A stretch of 64,000 bases of DNA from Tepidiforma flava (GTDB lineage: Bacteria; Chloroflexota; Dehalococcoidia; Tepidiformales; Tepidiformaceae), in the NCBI RefSeq assembly GCF_027594505.1, contig NZ_CP115149.1, positions 1,148,812 through 1,212,811 on the forward strand, given 5' to 3'. The translations under genes and the position numbers were made by a program. Positions 11,338 to 22,800 of the stretch are shown in pieces. The notes under the pieces are model-generated. The model saw nothing but the letters and a program-made list of their open reading frames with translations, did not search any database and had not been told where the DNA came from. Positions within the stretch are counted from its first letter, which is position 1. The number at the start of each line of letters is the position of its first letter.

Positions 11338-11366
11338 TTGACACTGAGTGACAGATAGTCGACGAT
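11338..11366 (+). promoter_or_regulatory. probable SDR/MMPL promoter with TetR operator
   Basis: TTGACA at 11338-11343 is a consensus -35. It overlaps an imperfect palindrome TGACACTGAGTGACA (11339-11353; 6 of 7 positions pair around a central G), well suited to a TetR dimer. The -10 expected at 11361-11366 (GACGAT) is weak. Location between the divergent regulator and SDR genes supports an operator role. Confidence 0.45.
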
Positions 11367-11396
11367 GGCGGCATCGAACACGGCACGGAGGTCTCG

Positions 11397-12173
11397 ATGG
11401 AAACGGCCGGGAATCTCCACGGCAGGGTTGCGCTCATCACGGGAGCGGCCTCGGGCATGGGGCTCGCGATGGCGCGGAAGTTCGCCGCCGCGGGCGCGAA
11501 GCTCGTCCTCGGCGACTGGAACGGCGAGCGGCTGGATGCGGCCGTCGCCGAGCTGCGGCAGGCCGGCGCTGCCGTCGAAGCCGCCCAGGGCGACATCTCG
11601 GACCGGGCGGCCGCCGAGGCGCTCGTCGACCGCGCGTTCAGCGCCTACGGCCGGCTCGATGTGCTCGTGAACAACGCCGGGGTGATGGATTCGATGGCGG
11701 GCGTCGCGGAAGTGAGCGACGAGACGTGGCGGCGGGTGTTCGCCATCAACCTCGAGGGGCCGCTCCACACGATGCGCCGCGCGATCCCGAGGCTGGCGGA
11801 ACAGGGCGGCGGGAGCATCATCAACATCGCCTCAGTGGGCGGGCTGCACGGCGGCGCGGCGGGCGCGGCCTACACGGCATCGAAGCACGCGCTCATCGGG
11901 CTGACGAAGAACACCGCCTACATGTACGGCCCGAAGGGCATCCGCGCGAACGCCATCGCCCCGGGCGGGACGAAGACGAACATCGGCGAATCGATGGCGC
12001 GGGCAGGGGTCGACCCGGCGGGCATGGCGCGGGTGCAGGCGTTCACGAGCCTGATGCCGGGCCTGCTCGAACCGGAAGACATCGCCGCCGTCGCGCTCTT
12101 CCTGGCTTCTGACGCTGCCCGCGGCATCAACGGGACCGTCATCACCGTCGACCTCGGCTGGACGGCGGCCTGA
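11397..12173 (+). CDS. short-chain dehydrogenase/reductase
   Basis: This 258-residue classical SDR oxidoreductase has the cofactor motif TGAASGMG at residues 15-22, NNAG at 92-95, and a catalytic Ser146, Tyr159 and Lys163 (IASVGG, then YTASK). After the first strand, GDWNGERL contains an acidic residue that usually signals NAD(H) preference. It ends with GTVITVDLGWTAA, typical for the family. CACGGAGG precedes the ATG. It is followed 45 bases later by the MMPL exporter gene and is probably controlled by the divergent TetR regulator. The substrate is not evident. Confidence 0.92.
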   Translation: METAGNLHGRVALITGAASGMGLAMARKFAAAGAKLVLGDWNGERLDAAVAELRQAGAAVEAAQGDISDRAAAEALVDRAFSAYGRLDVLVNNAGVMDSMAGVAEVSDETWRRVFAINLEGPLHTMRRAIPRLAEQGGGSIINIASVGGLHGGAAGAAYTASKHALIGLTKNTAYMYGPKGIRANAIAPGGTKTNIGESMARAGVDPAGMARVQAFTSLMPGLLEPEDIAAVALFLASDAARGINGTVITVDLGWTAA

Positions 12174-12218
12174 GCGCCGCCGCCTGCCTGGCCCACCAGC
12201 TCCGGAGGTTCTCTTTCC

Positions 12219-14422
12219 ATGGCCCAGCTCCTGTATCGTCTCGGCCGGTTCGGCTACCGCCGCCGGTGGCCCGTCATCGCCGCATGGGCGCTCATCCTCG
12301 CAGGCGCCGTCGCCGCGGGCATCGCCTTTTCCGGCCCGCGCGAAGATTCGTTCACCATCCCCGGCACGGAGTCGCAGGAGGCGCTGGACCGCCTCGGGCG
12401 CGAATTCCCGGAGGCGAACCTGGCCGGCGCCTCTGCGCGGGTCGTGATCGCCGCGCCCCCGGGGCAAACGCTCGATGACCCGGGCGTCCAGGAGCGGGTG
12501 CAGGCGCTCGGCCGCGACCTTGCGCAGCTGCCCGGTGTGGCCTACGCGCTGGACCCCTTCGCCGCGGGCGCCATCAGCCCCGACCGCCGGGTCGGCATCG
12601 CCGAGGTTTCGTTCGTCGAACCGGCGGGCCAGCTCGATGCGGCCTCGAAGCGGGCGCTCGAGGCTGCGGTGGAGCATGCGCGGGCCGCAGGGCTGACGGT
12701 GGAGGTTGGGGGCGATGCCCTGCGGGAGTTCCACGCCGGCAGCACGGGCGAAATCCTCGGCGTGGCCGTCGCGGCCGTCGTCCTCTTCCTCAGCTTCGGC
12801 TCGCTGGTGGCAGCCGGCCTGCCGCTCATCTCGGCATTCACCGGCGTGGGCATCGGCTCGCGGGCATCGCCGCTCTCTCGGGGTTCACCAGCATCGGGAC
12901 GAACACGCCGACGCTCGCGATGATGCTCGGGCTCGCCGTGGGCATCGACTACGCGATGTTCATCCTCTCGCGCTTCCGGCACGAGGTCGCGAGCGGCCGG
13001 AGCCCGGAGGAGGCGGCCGGCTGGGCGAACGGCACAGCCGGCTCGGCGGTCGTGTTCGCGGGGCTGACGGTCGTCATCGCCCTCTGCGGCCTCGCGGTGG
13101 TGAACGTCCCGCTGCTCACCCAGATGGGGCTCGCCGCCGCCGCGACCGTCTCGCTCGCCGTGCTCATCGCGGTGACGCTGCTGCCGGCCCTGCTCGGCGC
13201 GGCGGGCCGGTTCGTCGCCGGCCGGGCTGTCCGCGACCCCGAATCGCATGGCGCCGGGGCCGCGACGGGGCTCGCCGCCCGGTGGGCCGGGCTCATCACG
13301 CGGCGGCCGTGGGCAGCGGCCATCGGCGGCATGGCGCTCCTCGGCATCGTCGCCATCCCCGCGCTCGATGTGCGCCTCGCGCTGCCCGATGACGGCATGG
13401 CCGCGCCCGGCGCCACCCAGCGGAAGGCCTACGACCTCGTGAAGGAGGCGTTCGGGCCGGGCTTCAATGGACCGCTCGTCGTCATCGTCGATGCCGCCGG
13501 GGGCGAACCGGCGGCAGCAGGCGAGGCTGCCGCGGCGCAGCTCCGGGCGCTCCCCGGCGTGGTCGCCGTGAGCCCGCCGACGGTGAACCCGGCAGGCACG
13601 CTCGCCCTGCTGCGCGTCATCCCCGCCGGCGGCCCGGCCGATGCGGCCACCGCCGACCTCGTCCACGCCATCCGCGCACAGGCGCGGGAAACGGGCACAA
13701 GCCTCGCCGTCACCGGGCAGACGGCCATCCAGGTCGACTTTTCGGAACGGGTCGGGGCGGCCTTCCTGCCGTACGTCGGCGTCGTCGTCGGGCTCGCGCT
13801 GGTGCTCCTGTTGCTCGTGTTCCGCTCGGTGGCGGTGCCGGTGAAGGCGGCGGCGGGCTTCCTGTTCACGATCGCTGCGACGCTCGGCGCGGTGGTGGCC
13901 GTGTTCCAGTGGGGATGGCTGGCGCCGCTGTTCGGGGTCGACCAGGAGGGGCCGATCCTCAGCCTGATGCCCATCTTCCTCGTCGGCGTGCTCTTCGGCC
14001 TGGCGATGGATTACGAGGTGTTCCTCGTGACCCGGATGCGCGAGGAGCACGTCCACGGCCTGGGCGAACGCGAAGCGATCGTCTACGGCTTCCAGCACAG
14101 CGCGCGCGTGGTGACGGCGGCGGCGCTCATCATGCTCTCGGTGTTTGCCGGCTTCATCCTCGCGAGCGAAACGCTCATCAAGATGATGGGGTTCGCGCTG
14201 GCGCTGGGCATCGCGTTCGACGCCTTCATCGTGCGGATGACGATCGTCCCGGCGGTGCTGGCGCTGCTGGGCCGGGCTGCCTGGTGGATGCCGGCGTGGC
14301 TCGAGCGCCTGCTGCCGAAGGTCGACGTGGAGGGGACCGGCCTGCGCAACGGCGACGCCGCGAGGGCGTACCGGGCGGAGAACGCGGGCGTGGCGGGGCC
14401 AGCCGGCCAGCCCGGCGCCTGA
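12219..14422 (+). pseudogene. MMPL-family RND transporter, interrupted by a frameshift
   Basis: Together the two frames encode a roughly 734-residue MMPL/YdfJ-type exporter: a first membrane helix (WPVIAAWALILAGAVAAG), an extracellular domain, a helix bundle with LGLAVGIDYAMFILSRFRHE, a second extracellular domain, and a second bundle with LFGLAMDYEVFLVTRMREEH. The first frame runs correctly to GVGIG (12857). The family sequence then resumes one frame away as AGIAALSGFTSIGTNTPTLA. One missing base between 12857 and 12858 (GGC-TCG for GGC-GTC-G) explains it. No slippery heptamer is present. It is either a real inactivating deletion or a sequencing error. GGAGG precedes the ATG. It lies downstream of the SDR gene. 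Confidence 0.9.
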
Positions 14423-14539
14423 GCGCCCGCTCCCGCCCCCCGGCCGGTCGGGCCTGCCTTCTTTCCCGGGCCTGTCCCGGCGTTCCGTGGCCGCGCGCGT
14501 ACAATGGGGGCAGGCGGGCCGTTCGCCCGCGGGTTCGCT

Positions 14540-15082
14540 ATGGAATCGGAACAGTACGTCTCGCCGGTGCTCGCGGCGGGCTCCATCGGCATCGTGTTCG
14601 CGGCCCTCTTCGCCATCCTCGCCGCCGAGCACCCGGCGGCGAGCCGGCTGCGCAGCTTCCTCACCGGCCACGGGCAGAAGGCGATGTTCGCCGTTGCGGC
14701 AACCGCGATGGCCGGCTCGCTCTACTACTCGGAGTACGTCGGCTTCACCCCCTGCGACCTCTGCTGGTACCAGCGCATCGCGATGTACCCGCTCGCCATC
14801 CTGCTCGGCGTCACGGTCGTGAGCCGGGGGCGGCTGGCGCCGAAGTACCTCGTGACGCTGGCCGGGATCGGCCTGCTCATCTCCATCTACCACTACCAGC
14901 TCGAGCTGTTCCCCAACCAGGCGCAGATCTGCACCGGCTCCGCGGTCTCGTGCACGGTGCGGTTCGTGGAGGAGTTCGGCTTCGTGTCGATCCCGTTCAT
15001 GGCGGGGGCGAGCTTCCTCACCATCCTGCTCCTGCAGGCTGCCGAGTGGCGGGTGCGCTACCTGGAGGCGCGGGGGCTGTAG
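14540..15082 (+). CDS. DsbB/BdbC-like disulfide bond formation protein
   Basis: This 180-residue membrane protein has about four or five helices and reoxidises an extracytoplasmic thiol oxidase, passing electrons to quinone. The first Cys pair is in TPCDLCWYQRI (Cys72, Cys75), the DsbB hallmark, and the second periplasmic loop carries ICTGSAVSC (Cys131, Cys138). LYYSEYVGF before the first pair is also conserved in BdbC/DsbB. ATG at 14540 is preferred; an ATG at 14504 would add a short polar stretch. TACAAT at 14498-14503 could be a -10 box giving a short leader. No thioredoxin-like partner is in view. Confidence 0.9.
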   Translation: MESEQYVSPVLAAGSIGIVFAALFAILAAEHPAASRLRSFLTGHGQKAMFAVAATAMAGSLYYSEYVGFTPCDLCWYQRIAMYPLAILLGVTVVSRGRLAPKYLVTLAGIGLLISIYHYQLELFPNQAQICTGSAVSCTVRFVEEFGFVSIPFMAGASFLTILLLQAAEWRVRYLEARGL

Positions 15083-15161
15083 CCTCGAGCGTGCCGCGGC
15101 GCATGGCGCTGGCGCCACCGCGCACAAGGGCACGGCTGGTGCAGGAGGGAGGCAGCCAGCC

Positions 15162-18100
15162 TCAACCGGCGAGCACGCTGGTGAGAACCTCCCTGGCCAG
15201 GGTGCGGTCGAGCATCTCGTGCGCGTCCTGGTTCCGGTAGGAGCGCAGGCAGCCGTAACACGAGCTGTGCTCGCCGCAGGTGCACTCACACACGCGGATG
15301 GCTTCTCTGATGACCTCCTCAAAGCGTTGGAATGCCTCCTTCGCAAGGCCGGCGCCGCCGGGCACCTCGTCGTAAATCACGAAGACCGGGTTCCGGCTGT
15401 CGGACGTGTACACGAGGCCATTGATGTCGCCCGCGCGCACCTTGAGGGCTCGCCGCGCACCCTCGAGGAGCGCCGCCAGGACCGAGGCGCGGAGGCTTTC
15501 ATCCCTGGGTTCGACGTCCAGGTGAGGGAACTCGAACTCGGCGATATCGGACGCAAACCGGTGCCCGAGATGAACCTTCTCGACCTTCCCGCTGCACTCA
15601 CGTGGCGATACCGGATTTCTGTGTTTCCAGCTCTCATCCTTTTTTGACCCGCCCGGGTGAGCGGCGCCACAATCGGCACAAAAGCGGAAGCCGCGACCTC
15701 TCGCGTCATTGACGACCGCCAGCCAGCCGTTGCGCGCATAGCGGCCCAGTACCGTCGTCCTGCCCCGCAGTGCGGGCAGCGGCTTTCGCGGCTCCTGGGC
15801 CTCAGATGCGCCGCCGATTTCGTGGAAGAGCACGCGGCTGGCATAGAGCCGCGGGGGCGGGTCGTCACCGAGGCTGGAGTTCGGCTGGCCCGCGACGAAC
15901 CCGTACACCGGCTCGACCATCCGGTCGCCTCGTACGGGGCCACCACACCGCGGGCAATCTCCCCCGGTCATATCGGGGCTTGTGTAAAGCCTGTTGCAAC
16001 CAGGGCAGCGCCAGTATTCGCGCTCCGGCAGCCCCTTGCTCGGCAAAAGGCGAAGGCCAACCGAACGCCACACCTGCTTCGCGGCGACGACGGCCGAACC
16101 CGGGGCGTACTCGGAAACCGCGATCCGCAGGTCGCGTTCGAGCTCGAGCTGCCGGGCCACGGTGGAGTCGAGGTGCGACGTCATCAGGCCGACGACATCG
16201 ACCGGGAAGCCATACTTGGGCAGCACGCCGCGGCTCGCCAGCAGGTTGATGAGCCAAGCCTCGCGGATAGTCCGGAGCACCCACTGGTACCGACGGGCGG
16301 CCGTGTAGTTGGCGCTGTCGGATGCCTCCCTTTCCAGCTGCCGGAAGAGCTCGACATCGGCACGGTACTGCTGCTCGGCCAGGGCGAGGGGCGATTTGTT
16401 CGCATCGTCCGACGCGAGGCGGTCGGCCCATTCCCAGCTTTCGATGCCGAGGTCGCTCCACAGCTCCTCCGGGACGATACGCTTGAGCTCGTCCTGGAGT
16501 TCGGCCTCCCTGCTTTCGAGGTAGCGGCGAAGCAAGTCGCAAGGCAAGCCTTCCCATTTCGAGGAACCATCGGCCGCCTCGAAAAATTCGTGGGCGAATC
16601 TCGGCCAGACGGAGCCATCCGGGCCGGCGATCTTTCGCAAGAAACGCGACATCGCCACGGAATGGACGTGGCGCCGGACGATCCGTTCGTTGCGCGCGGG
16701 GATGCGCGGCGCAGGCACGTTCCCGGCGACCCAGTCCTCGGCGCGCTCAAACGCCTGTCGGTCGTGGGGCCGCAGCTGAGCAAAGGTGACCACCAGGCTC
16801 GTTGACGACAGCCGCCGGCCGACGCGGCCTGCGCGCTGGACGTAGTTCGCCGCTGTCGGCGGAACGTTGCGGAGGAAGACCGCTTCGAGTTCGCCGACGT
16901 CCACCCCAAGCTCGAAGGTCGTCGAGCAGCTGAGGACGTTGATGTCGCCATCCGGCTTCACGAAGCGTTCCTGCACACTCCCCGCCTGGCTCGAGGCCCA
17001 CTGGGCGGTGTGTTCTTCCGCGACCAGCGGGCCGGCCGGCGGCTGCTCGTATAGCCGCCGGTAGTGATGGCTGTCGTCAAAGCCGTCGAACGGATGAGCG
17101 GTTCCGCGGCAGCGGAACGAGGGGCAGAACGCCGCGCACGGCCCCGTGCTCCACCGTGCCGCAGAGGTCGCACCGGAACAGGTCGGACGGGGGGACAAAC
17201 TCCCAGGAGTCGAACCGGAGCTGGTAATACTGTCCGACCTGCCGCCCCGAGGTTCGTTCGATTGCGCCAGCAAGCGGCCCGCCGGGCTTCATCAAGTATT
17301 TCCAAAGCCCCTCGAGCGAGCGCACCGCTGTCTCCCTGCGCTCAGCGGGGTCCATCCCGGGCGCGGTGCGCTCGAGCACCCGGACGAGGAGGTCGACCCG
17401 GGCGTTCGTGCCGGAATCCCGGCCGGGCAGCCACCCTTTCAGAATGAGGTTGGGGCGGCTCTCCCCGCCGCGCTCCCGGAACCCGACGGGCTTATTCCGC
17501 GGGTTGAACACGGGGTCGGTCAGACTCACCCCGCTGGGGACGGTGACCACCTGGTCATCGAGCAAGGTCCGCAGGAGCGCCTGGATGAGCCACCACGCCT
17601 CGTTGGGGGTCAGCGACCATGGTGCCTGGAGGAGCGCCCGGGGCGGCTCCCAGTCCTTCGGCCTGGCGAGGCGCCGGGCCGCCAACCCCACCCCGGCGAG
17701 GGACTGCCGGGAATCGATCGCCGTCAGCTCAGCCAGCACCCATCCCTTCAGCGTCTGGGAGAGTTTGAGCGCGTCGCCGTTGGAACCGGGGAACCCCAGC
17801 TCGCTCGCCAGCGGCTCCATGTAGGGAACGAGACTTTCCAGCCGGACGCCCAGGCCCCGTGCATCATCCCATGCCTTCCGGAGCGCCTGGAGCATGACCC
17901 GGCGGCGGGCGGCCCGCCCATAGGTCCGCTCGAGGTACGGCGCGAAAAAGGCGGCATCCTGCCGGCTGTCGGCAAAACTGAGGAAGCGCGGACGCCTCTC
18001 GCCCCGGGGGAGCGCATCGAACAGCGCTGATGCGACAACGGCCGGCGGGGCATCGGTGCCGAGCCTCAGGCGGCGGAGTCCCCCCTGGCTGCTCGGGGCG

Positions 18101-19863
18101 TTGCAATTGACGCAGCGGTAGGCGAGGCTCTTGGTCCGCTCGGCGATCTTCGCCGTGACAACGTTCGGCTGGGCGCAGTCGCAGCTGTTGCCCTGGACTT
18201 CACGGGCGCAGCCGAGACAAAACGCGAGAAGTTTCTCCGGTTCCGGCGGGGCGAGGAGCTCACCCTCCACCGTGGGCGCGGGTTCATCGTCGTTATCTTC
18301 GTTCGGCTCTGGCCCGGTTGCCGGCGCCAGGTAGCGAATCGCCGGCACAGTGTCATCGAGGTCGCTCGCCCGCACGAGGCGGTCGCGGTTCTCACCGTCC
18401 GTTTTCCGCTGCCCCCGGAGGTGCCACTGGCTGCAGCGCCGGCAGATGGCGAGCTCCGAGACCGGGGCATCCTCTCCGCACTCCGGGCAATGGCGCTGCG
18501 GTTCGAGAAAGACGCGCGGGAGACCGTCGGCGTGGCGGCGAAGGCAGACGTCGACGCTTTCGGGCGACCGCACGAACGTGTGGTACCGCGCCCGGAGCGC
18601 CGGCGCACCCGTCTGGGGGTGCTGCTCACTGCCCAGGCGCTCGATGAGCCGCACAGCGAGCGTCTTCCGCGGCGGGTCGGAGATCAGGCGGGCGATCGCG
18701 TCGAGTGACAGCGGCCGCTCGGCGAGGCCCGTGACGACCGCCTGGACGCGCGGGTCGGCGAGCAGCCGCTCAAGGGCTCCCGGGGAGCGGTCATCCGCGG
18801 CGGCTTCGAGGTCGACCTCCTCACCCGGTAGCGGCAGCACCGGGGGCTCAACCTCCGCAACAATGACGTCCTGCCGGCCCGGGTCGGCCGCTTGCCACTC
18901 GAACCGGAGGCCAAAAAGGTCGTCCGCGAACCGGGCGATGGCGTCCCGGTCGCCAGGCCCGCCGGCGGTGGCTGACGTGGCGATGCCCTGGATGCTGCCG
19001 GGACCCCGCTGGACGCGGTCGAGCAGGCGCCGGAGGAGCATGCCCATCTCCATGCCCATGGCGCCGTCGTAGGTGTGGACCTCGTCCAGCACAACGAACC
19101 GCCAGCCGAGCTCCCCCTTCGGGTCAAACAGCGGCGAGTCGGTCGGCCGCAGGAGGAGGTACTCGAGCATGGCGTAGTTGGTGAGGAGGATGTGGGGCGG
19201 CGACGCCTGCATCTCCTCGCGGCCGAGGAGTTCGTTGGGGAGGATCGGCTCGTCCGGGAACCAGTTTCGAAGCGCCTGTTCGCCCTTCCGCCGGCTATCC
19301 GGCGTCTCTCCCGTGTACCGCCCGAAGGTGATGTCCGGCGAGTGCTGGAGGAGTTCCCGGAGCCGCCGCAGCTGGTCATTGGCGAGCGCGTTCATCGGAT
19401 AAAGCAGCAGGGCGCGGACGCCCGGCCCGAGCTCACCGCGCTCCTTCTGCCGGAACAGCTCATCGAGGATAGGGATAAGAAAGCTCTCCGTTTTCCCGCT
19501 GCCGGTGCCCGTCGCGACCACGATGTTGCGGCCCTGGCCGGCAGCCTTGCGGACAGCCGATTCCTGGTGCGCATACAGGGCCCGGTCCACGCCAAACGTG
19601 TCGCCGAAGTTTCGCTCCAGCCATTGGCGCGAAAGGACACCCTCTTCGACGAGCTGTCGGATTGTCGCGCCGGCGCGGTACCGGGGCGAGGCCTGCACGA
19701 TGGGGCCCTTCACGAGGGGACTCTTCAGTTCCTCAATGGCCCGCGCCATCGCCGCATTGATGTTCGCATCGTTTGTGTGAAGCGTCGTTCGCAGGTAGCG
19801 AAGATAGGTGGCGGCGATGGCCTCAGTGGCTGCGATAGGGTTCAGTTGCTCTGCTGTCTCCAC
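15162..19863 (-). pseudogene. large DEAD/DEAH-box helicase with DUF1998-type C-terminus (DruE-like), frameshifted
   Basis: If repaired this encodes about 1566 residues. The N-terminal superfamily 2 helicase has VVATGTGSGKTESF (Walker A, about 121-125), LLYPMNALANDQLRR, VVLDEVHTYDGAMG (Walker B), and later SCSTTFELGVDVGELE and YVQRAGRVGR (motifs V/VI). The C-terminus ends with VFVIYDEVPGGAGLA and CTCGEHSSCYGC, the DUF1998 Cys cluster. The frame breaks near 17127: CDLCGTVEHGAVRGV is in one frame and CPSFRCRGTAHPFDG in the next, splitting one zinc ribbon; one extra base explains this. GTG at 19863 has AGGAG upstream and overlaps the upstream gene by 22 bp. Pairing with a ~1180-residue protein resembles Druantia type III; that assignment is inference. 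Confidence 0.8.
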
Positions 19864-22800
19864 TCGAACTCCTGGCAACAGAGGATTTCGGCAAGCATGA
19901 GGTCACGTTCATAGACAGGGAGGAGGAGCCGGGCAAGAGCCGCGGCGACGTCGTCGAGCTCTCTGAACCGCTCCCGGGGCAGGACCGCCTCGCGCCGGGC
20001 GACCAGGCGGCGCGCCGCAGCCGCGACCAGGGAGACCCGGCACAGGAACGCCCACGGGTACTGCTCGCGATGAACCTGCCGGGAATCAAGACCCAGCGCC
20101 GGCAGGAGCTTCACGACCGCCTGCTCGAGCTGGGGCGCGAGGTTCCCATACTTGCGGATGAGCCGGTCGCGCTCAGGCTCCAGCTGAGCTGCCCTGCCTG
20201 CGAGGCCTTCCAGCGTTTCGAAGCAGGCGTTGAGCCAGCCATCCCGGTCGAAGGGCCGAGAGGGCACCGGGCTCAGCAGCGCCTTCATGGCCGCTATCCG
20301 AACCGGCTCCGGGCTGAATTCCGTTCCGCCGGCGCTGCCGACCTCAGGAAGCCCCCCGGGGCGGTCGGCGATTTTCGCGGTACGCCCGGAATCCCCACCT
20401 TCCGGGGCATCGTCTTCGGCGCCGTTGACCTCCGCGGACCCGGGAAAGCCGAGGAGGTCTGAGCACCTCTCGAAGGCCTGGGGGTCGACCGGGCACAGCC
20501 GCAGCTCGGCAAGCGCGCCCAGCGGCTTCCATAGCTGCCAGAGCCGCGCCCGCGCTTCTGCGGTCAATGGTGCGCCAGCGAGCGCCGGCGCACGGTCCAA
20601 CCCCGCCGCGACGAGCAGCGGCGCAGACTGGCTGTCGCCGGGGGTGACCGGGAGCGCTGTGATGAGCGTTTCGAGGTCTGCCGACGGAATCCGCGTGACT
20701 GCCGGGGCAAGCTCCTCCCAGGGCAATCGGAGGAGTTCGCCGCCCCGCCCTGTGGCACACGCACGGAATACGAGCCCCAGGAGTTCGCCGGCCTGGTGCG
20801 GCCCCATCCCGCGGACAAGTTCGCGAAACCGGGTATCGCGCGAGCTCATGTCCCGGTCAAGGAGCAGGTCTTCGAGCTTGCCCTCAACCGTCGGCGGGAG
20901 GCCCTGGACGCGGCGCCGCAGCTCTTGCAGGCTGCCTTTCCACGTCTCGACGGGGTCACCAAGCGGTGTCGTGCCCGTCCAGGGGTCGTCGACGAGCAGC
21001 TCGAACCGGTAGCGGCCTGGGGACATCAGCCGGAAGGTCGCCCGGCAGACTCCACCCGTGCCGACCTCGGCAGAGGCTGTCTCGGCGTCTTCCCACGGCC
21101 GTGCGAGGCTCGTGACGCGCGCCTGCAGGTTCTCCGGGGGCTTCCGCAGCTGCCACTCGACCGTGGTGCCGTCCCCGGTATCGAGGAAGTTCAGCTCGCC
21201 AACCTCGATGCGGCGGCGGACCCGGGCGACCTCCGCGCTCCCGAGGACTTCGTCGCGCCTGCCGATGAGCTCGAGGCGCAGGTGGCCCGTCGTGCTGATT
21301 TCGCCTTCGAGCGTTGTGAGGTAGCTCGCGAGCTCGAAGAGGACCGCCTGCCCGGCCTTGACCTGCTCCTGGAGCAGGTTGCCGGCGTGGCCGTACAAGC
21401 GAAGCGCGAGGCGGTGACCCGTGGGGTTCTCCGCGCGCAGGCGGGGAGCGGAGCGGGCCTCGAGCTCCTCGACGACGAGCGAAAGCGGGGCATTCGCGGC
21501 CGAGCCCCAGGCCCCGTGGCCGGTCCACCACCACTGGACGACGGGCAGCTTGAGCAGCGCGTGGACTTCCCGGCCAGTCCGGCTGTCGAGCACTCTGAAT
21601 GGGATGCGGCCGTTGCGGTTACGGTCGAACAGCTCCCACCCGTGTTCGACCGGGGCGTGGGCGTCGCCCTCCTCAAGGACTTCCATCCCCTCCCGGGTCC
21701 GGGCGATGACCCGCGCGACCGGGAGGTCGGGCCCGGCGACCCCGACAGCCTCCTCCGCGCCTTCGAAGGCAATATCGGGAAGGAGCGCCAGCCGCCGGCG
21801 CAGGCCCTGCCCCAGGGGCCCGAGCAGTTCGATATTCCATTCACCAACGTCGTGGCCCGGGATGAGGTTTTCGAGGCGGACCCGAAAGCCCCCACCGGGC
21901 TCGGGAGAGGGGTCGAGGTCTTTTGCCGGCATTTCGATGTGCGGGCCCTCACGGTCCGACCACGTGCGGGCGACCCAGCTTTCGGGCAGACCTTCATGCG
22001 CGCCCGCGCCTGAGCGCGGCGGAAGCACCACCGTCGGCAGCCGGGATTCGAACGCGAGGACGGCATCGGTCATCGGCGCGAGATAGGGCGGCAGCTCAGG
22101 AGTGTCGAGATACGCCGCCTTCGGCTGCTGGATGCGCCTGAGGCGAAACTCCTCCCGTCCAGCCACGAGGACGAGCTCATCGACGGACTGTTCAACGACG
22201 AAACGGCGGACAGTGAGGTCCGGCCAAGCCCCGAACGGTTCGCCCAGGTCTTCCTTCGCGCGCAGTTCCGCGCCGCCTGCCAGCACGATGGCGGCGGACG
22301 CAGGCATGACGATGTACCAGTCCGAACCGGAGAGGTAGCGCTGGTCGGCGAGGACCCGGCCGGAACGGGCATCGAAGACAAGATACGGCCGGTCCACTGA
22401 CAGCCCGCCGAGAGAGCGCGTCACGGTGCGCCCATTCCCAAGGGAGCAATCAACCCGCAGGCTGCTGAAGGGCCGCTCGACTGCGACACTCTCGGCTGCG
22501 CCGAGCCGCTTCCAGGGTGGCGTGTAACCGACTTCAGCGATGCGGTCCCCCGAAAAGCTCACCGCCCACTTCGCCGACGGGTCGTCAAGATACGGCAGCT
22601 CGAGCTTGACCTGGACGAAGACTGGGTCGAACCGCAGCACCGGGGGCCGCCAGGAGGTCCGCTGCCGGGGCCGCCCCCGGCCCAGGCCGCCGGCGGCGCG
22701 CTGCCGCACCCAGGCGACAATCTCATCCTGGAGCCAGCCCGGCAGGAGCTTTGGCGGCTCCTCTCCGGCGCCGGCGGCACCCGCCACATCGAGCGACCGT

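Noticed and set aside
12850-12865. Programmed ribosomal frameshift in the MMPL gene
   Set aside because: No X-XXY-YYZ slippery heptamer, stop-dependent site or nearby pseudoknot was seen, and the family has no known programmed shift.
12542-15346. Long minus-strand frame across the MMPL and DsbB-like genes
   Set aside because: It is an antisense shadow of two recognisable membrane protein genes, with a His/Arg/Glu-rich translation.
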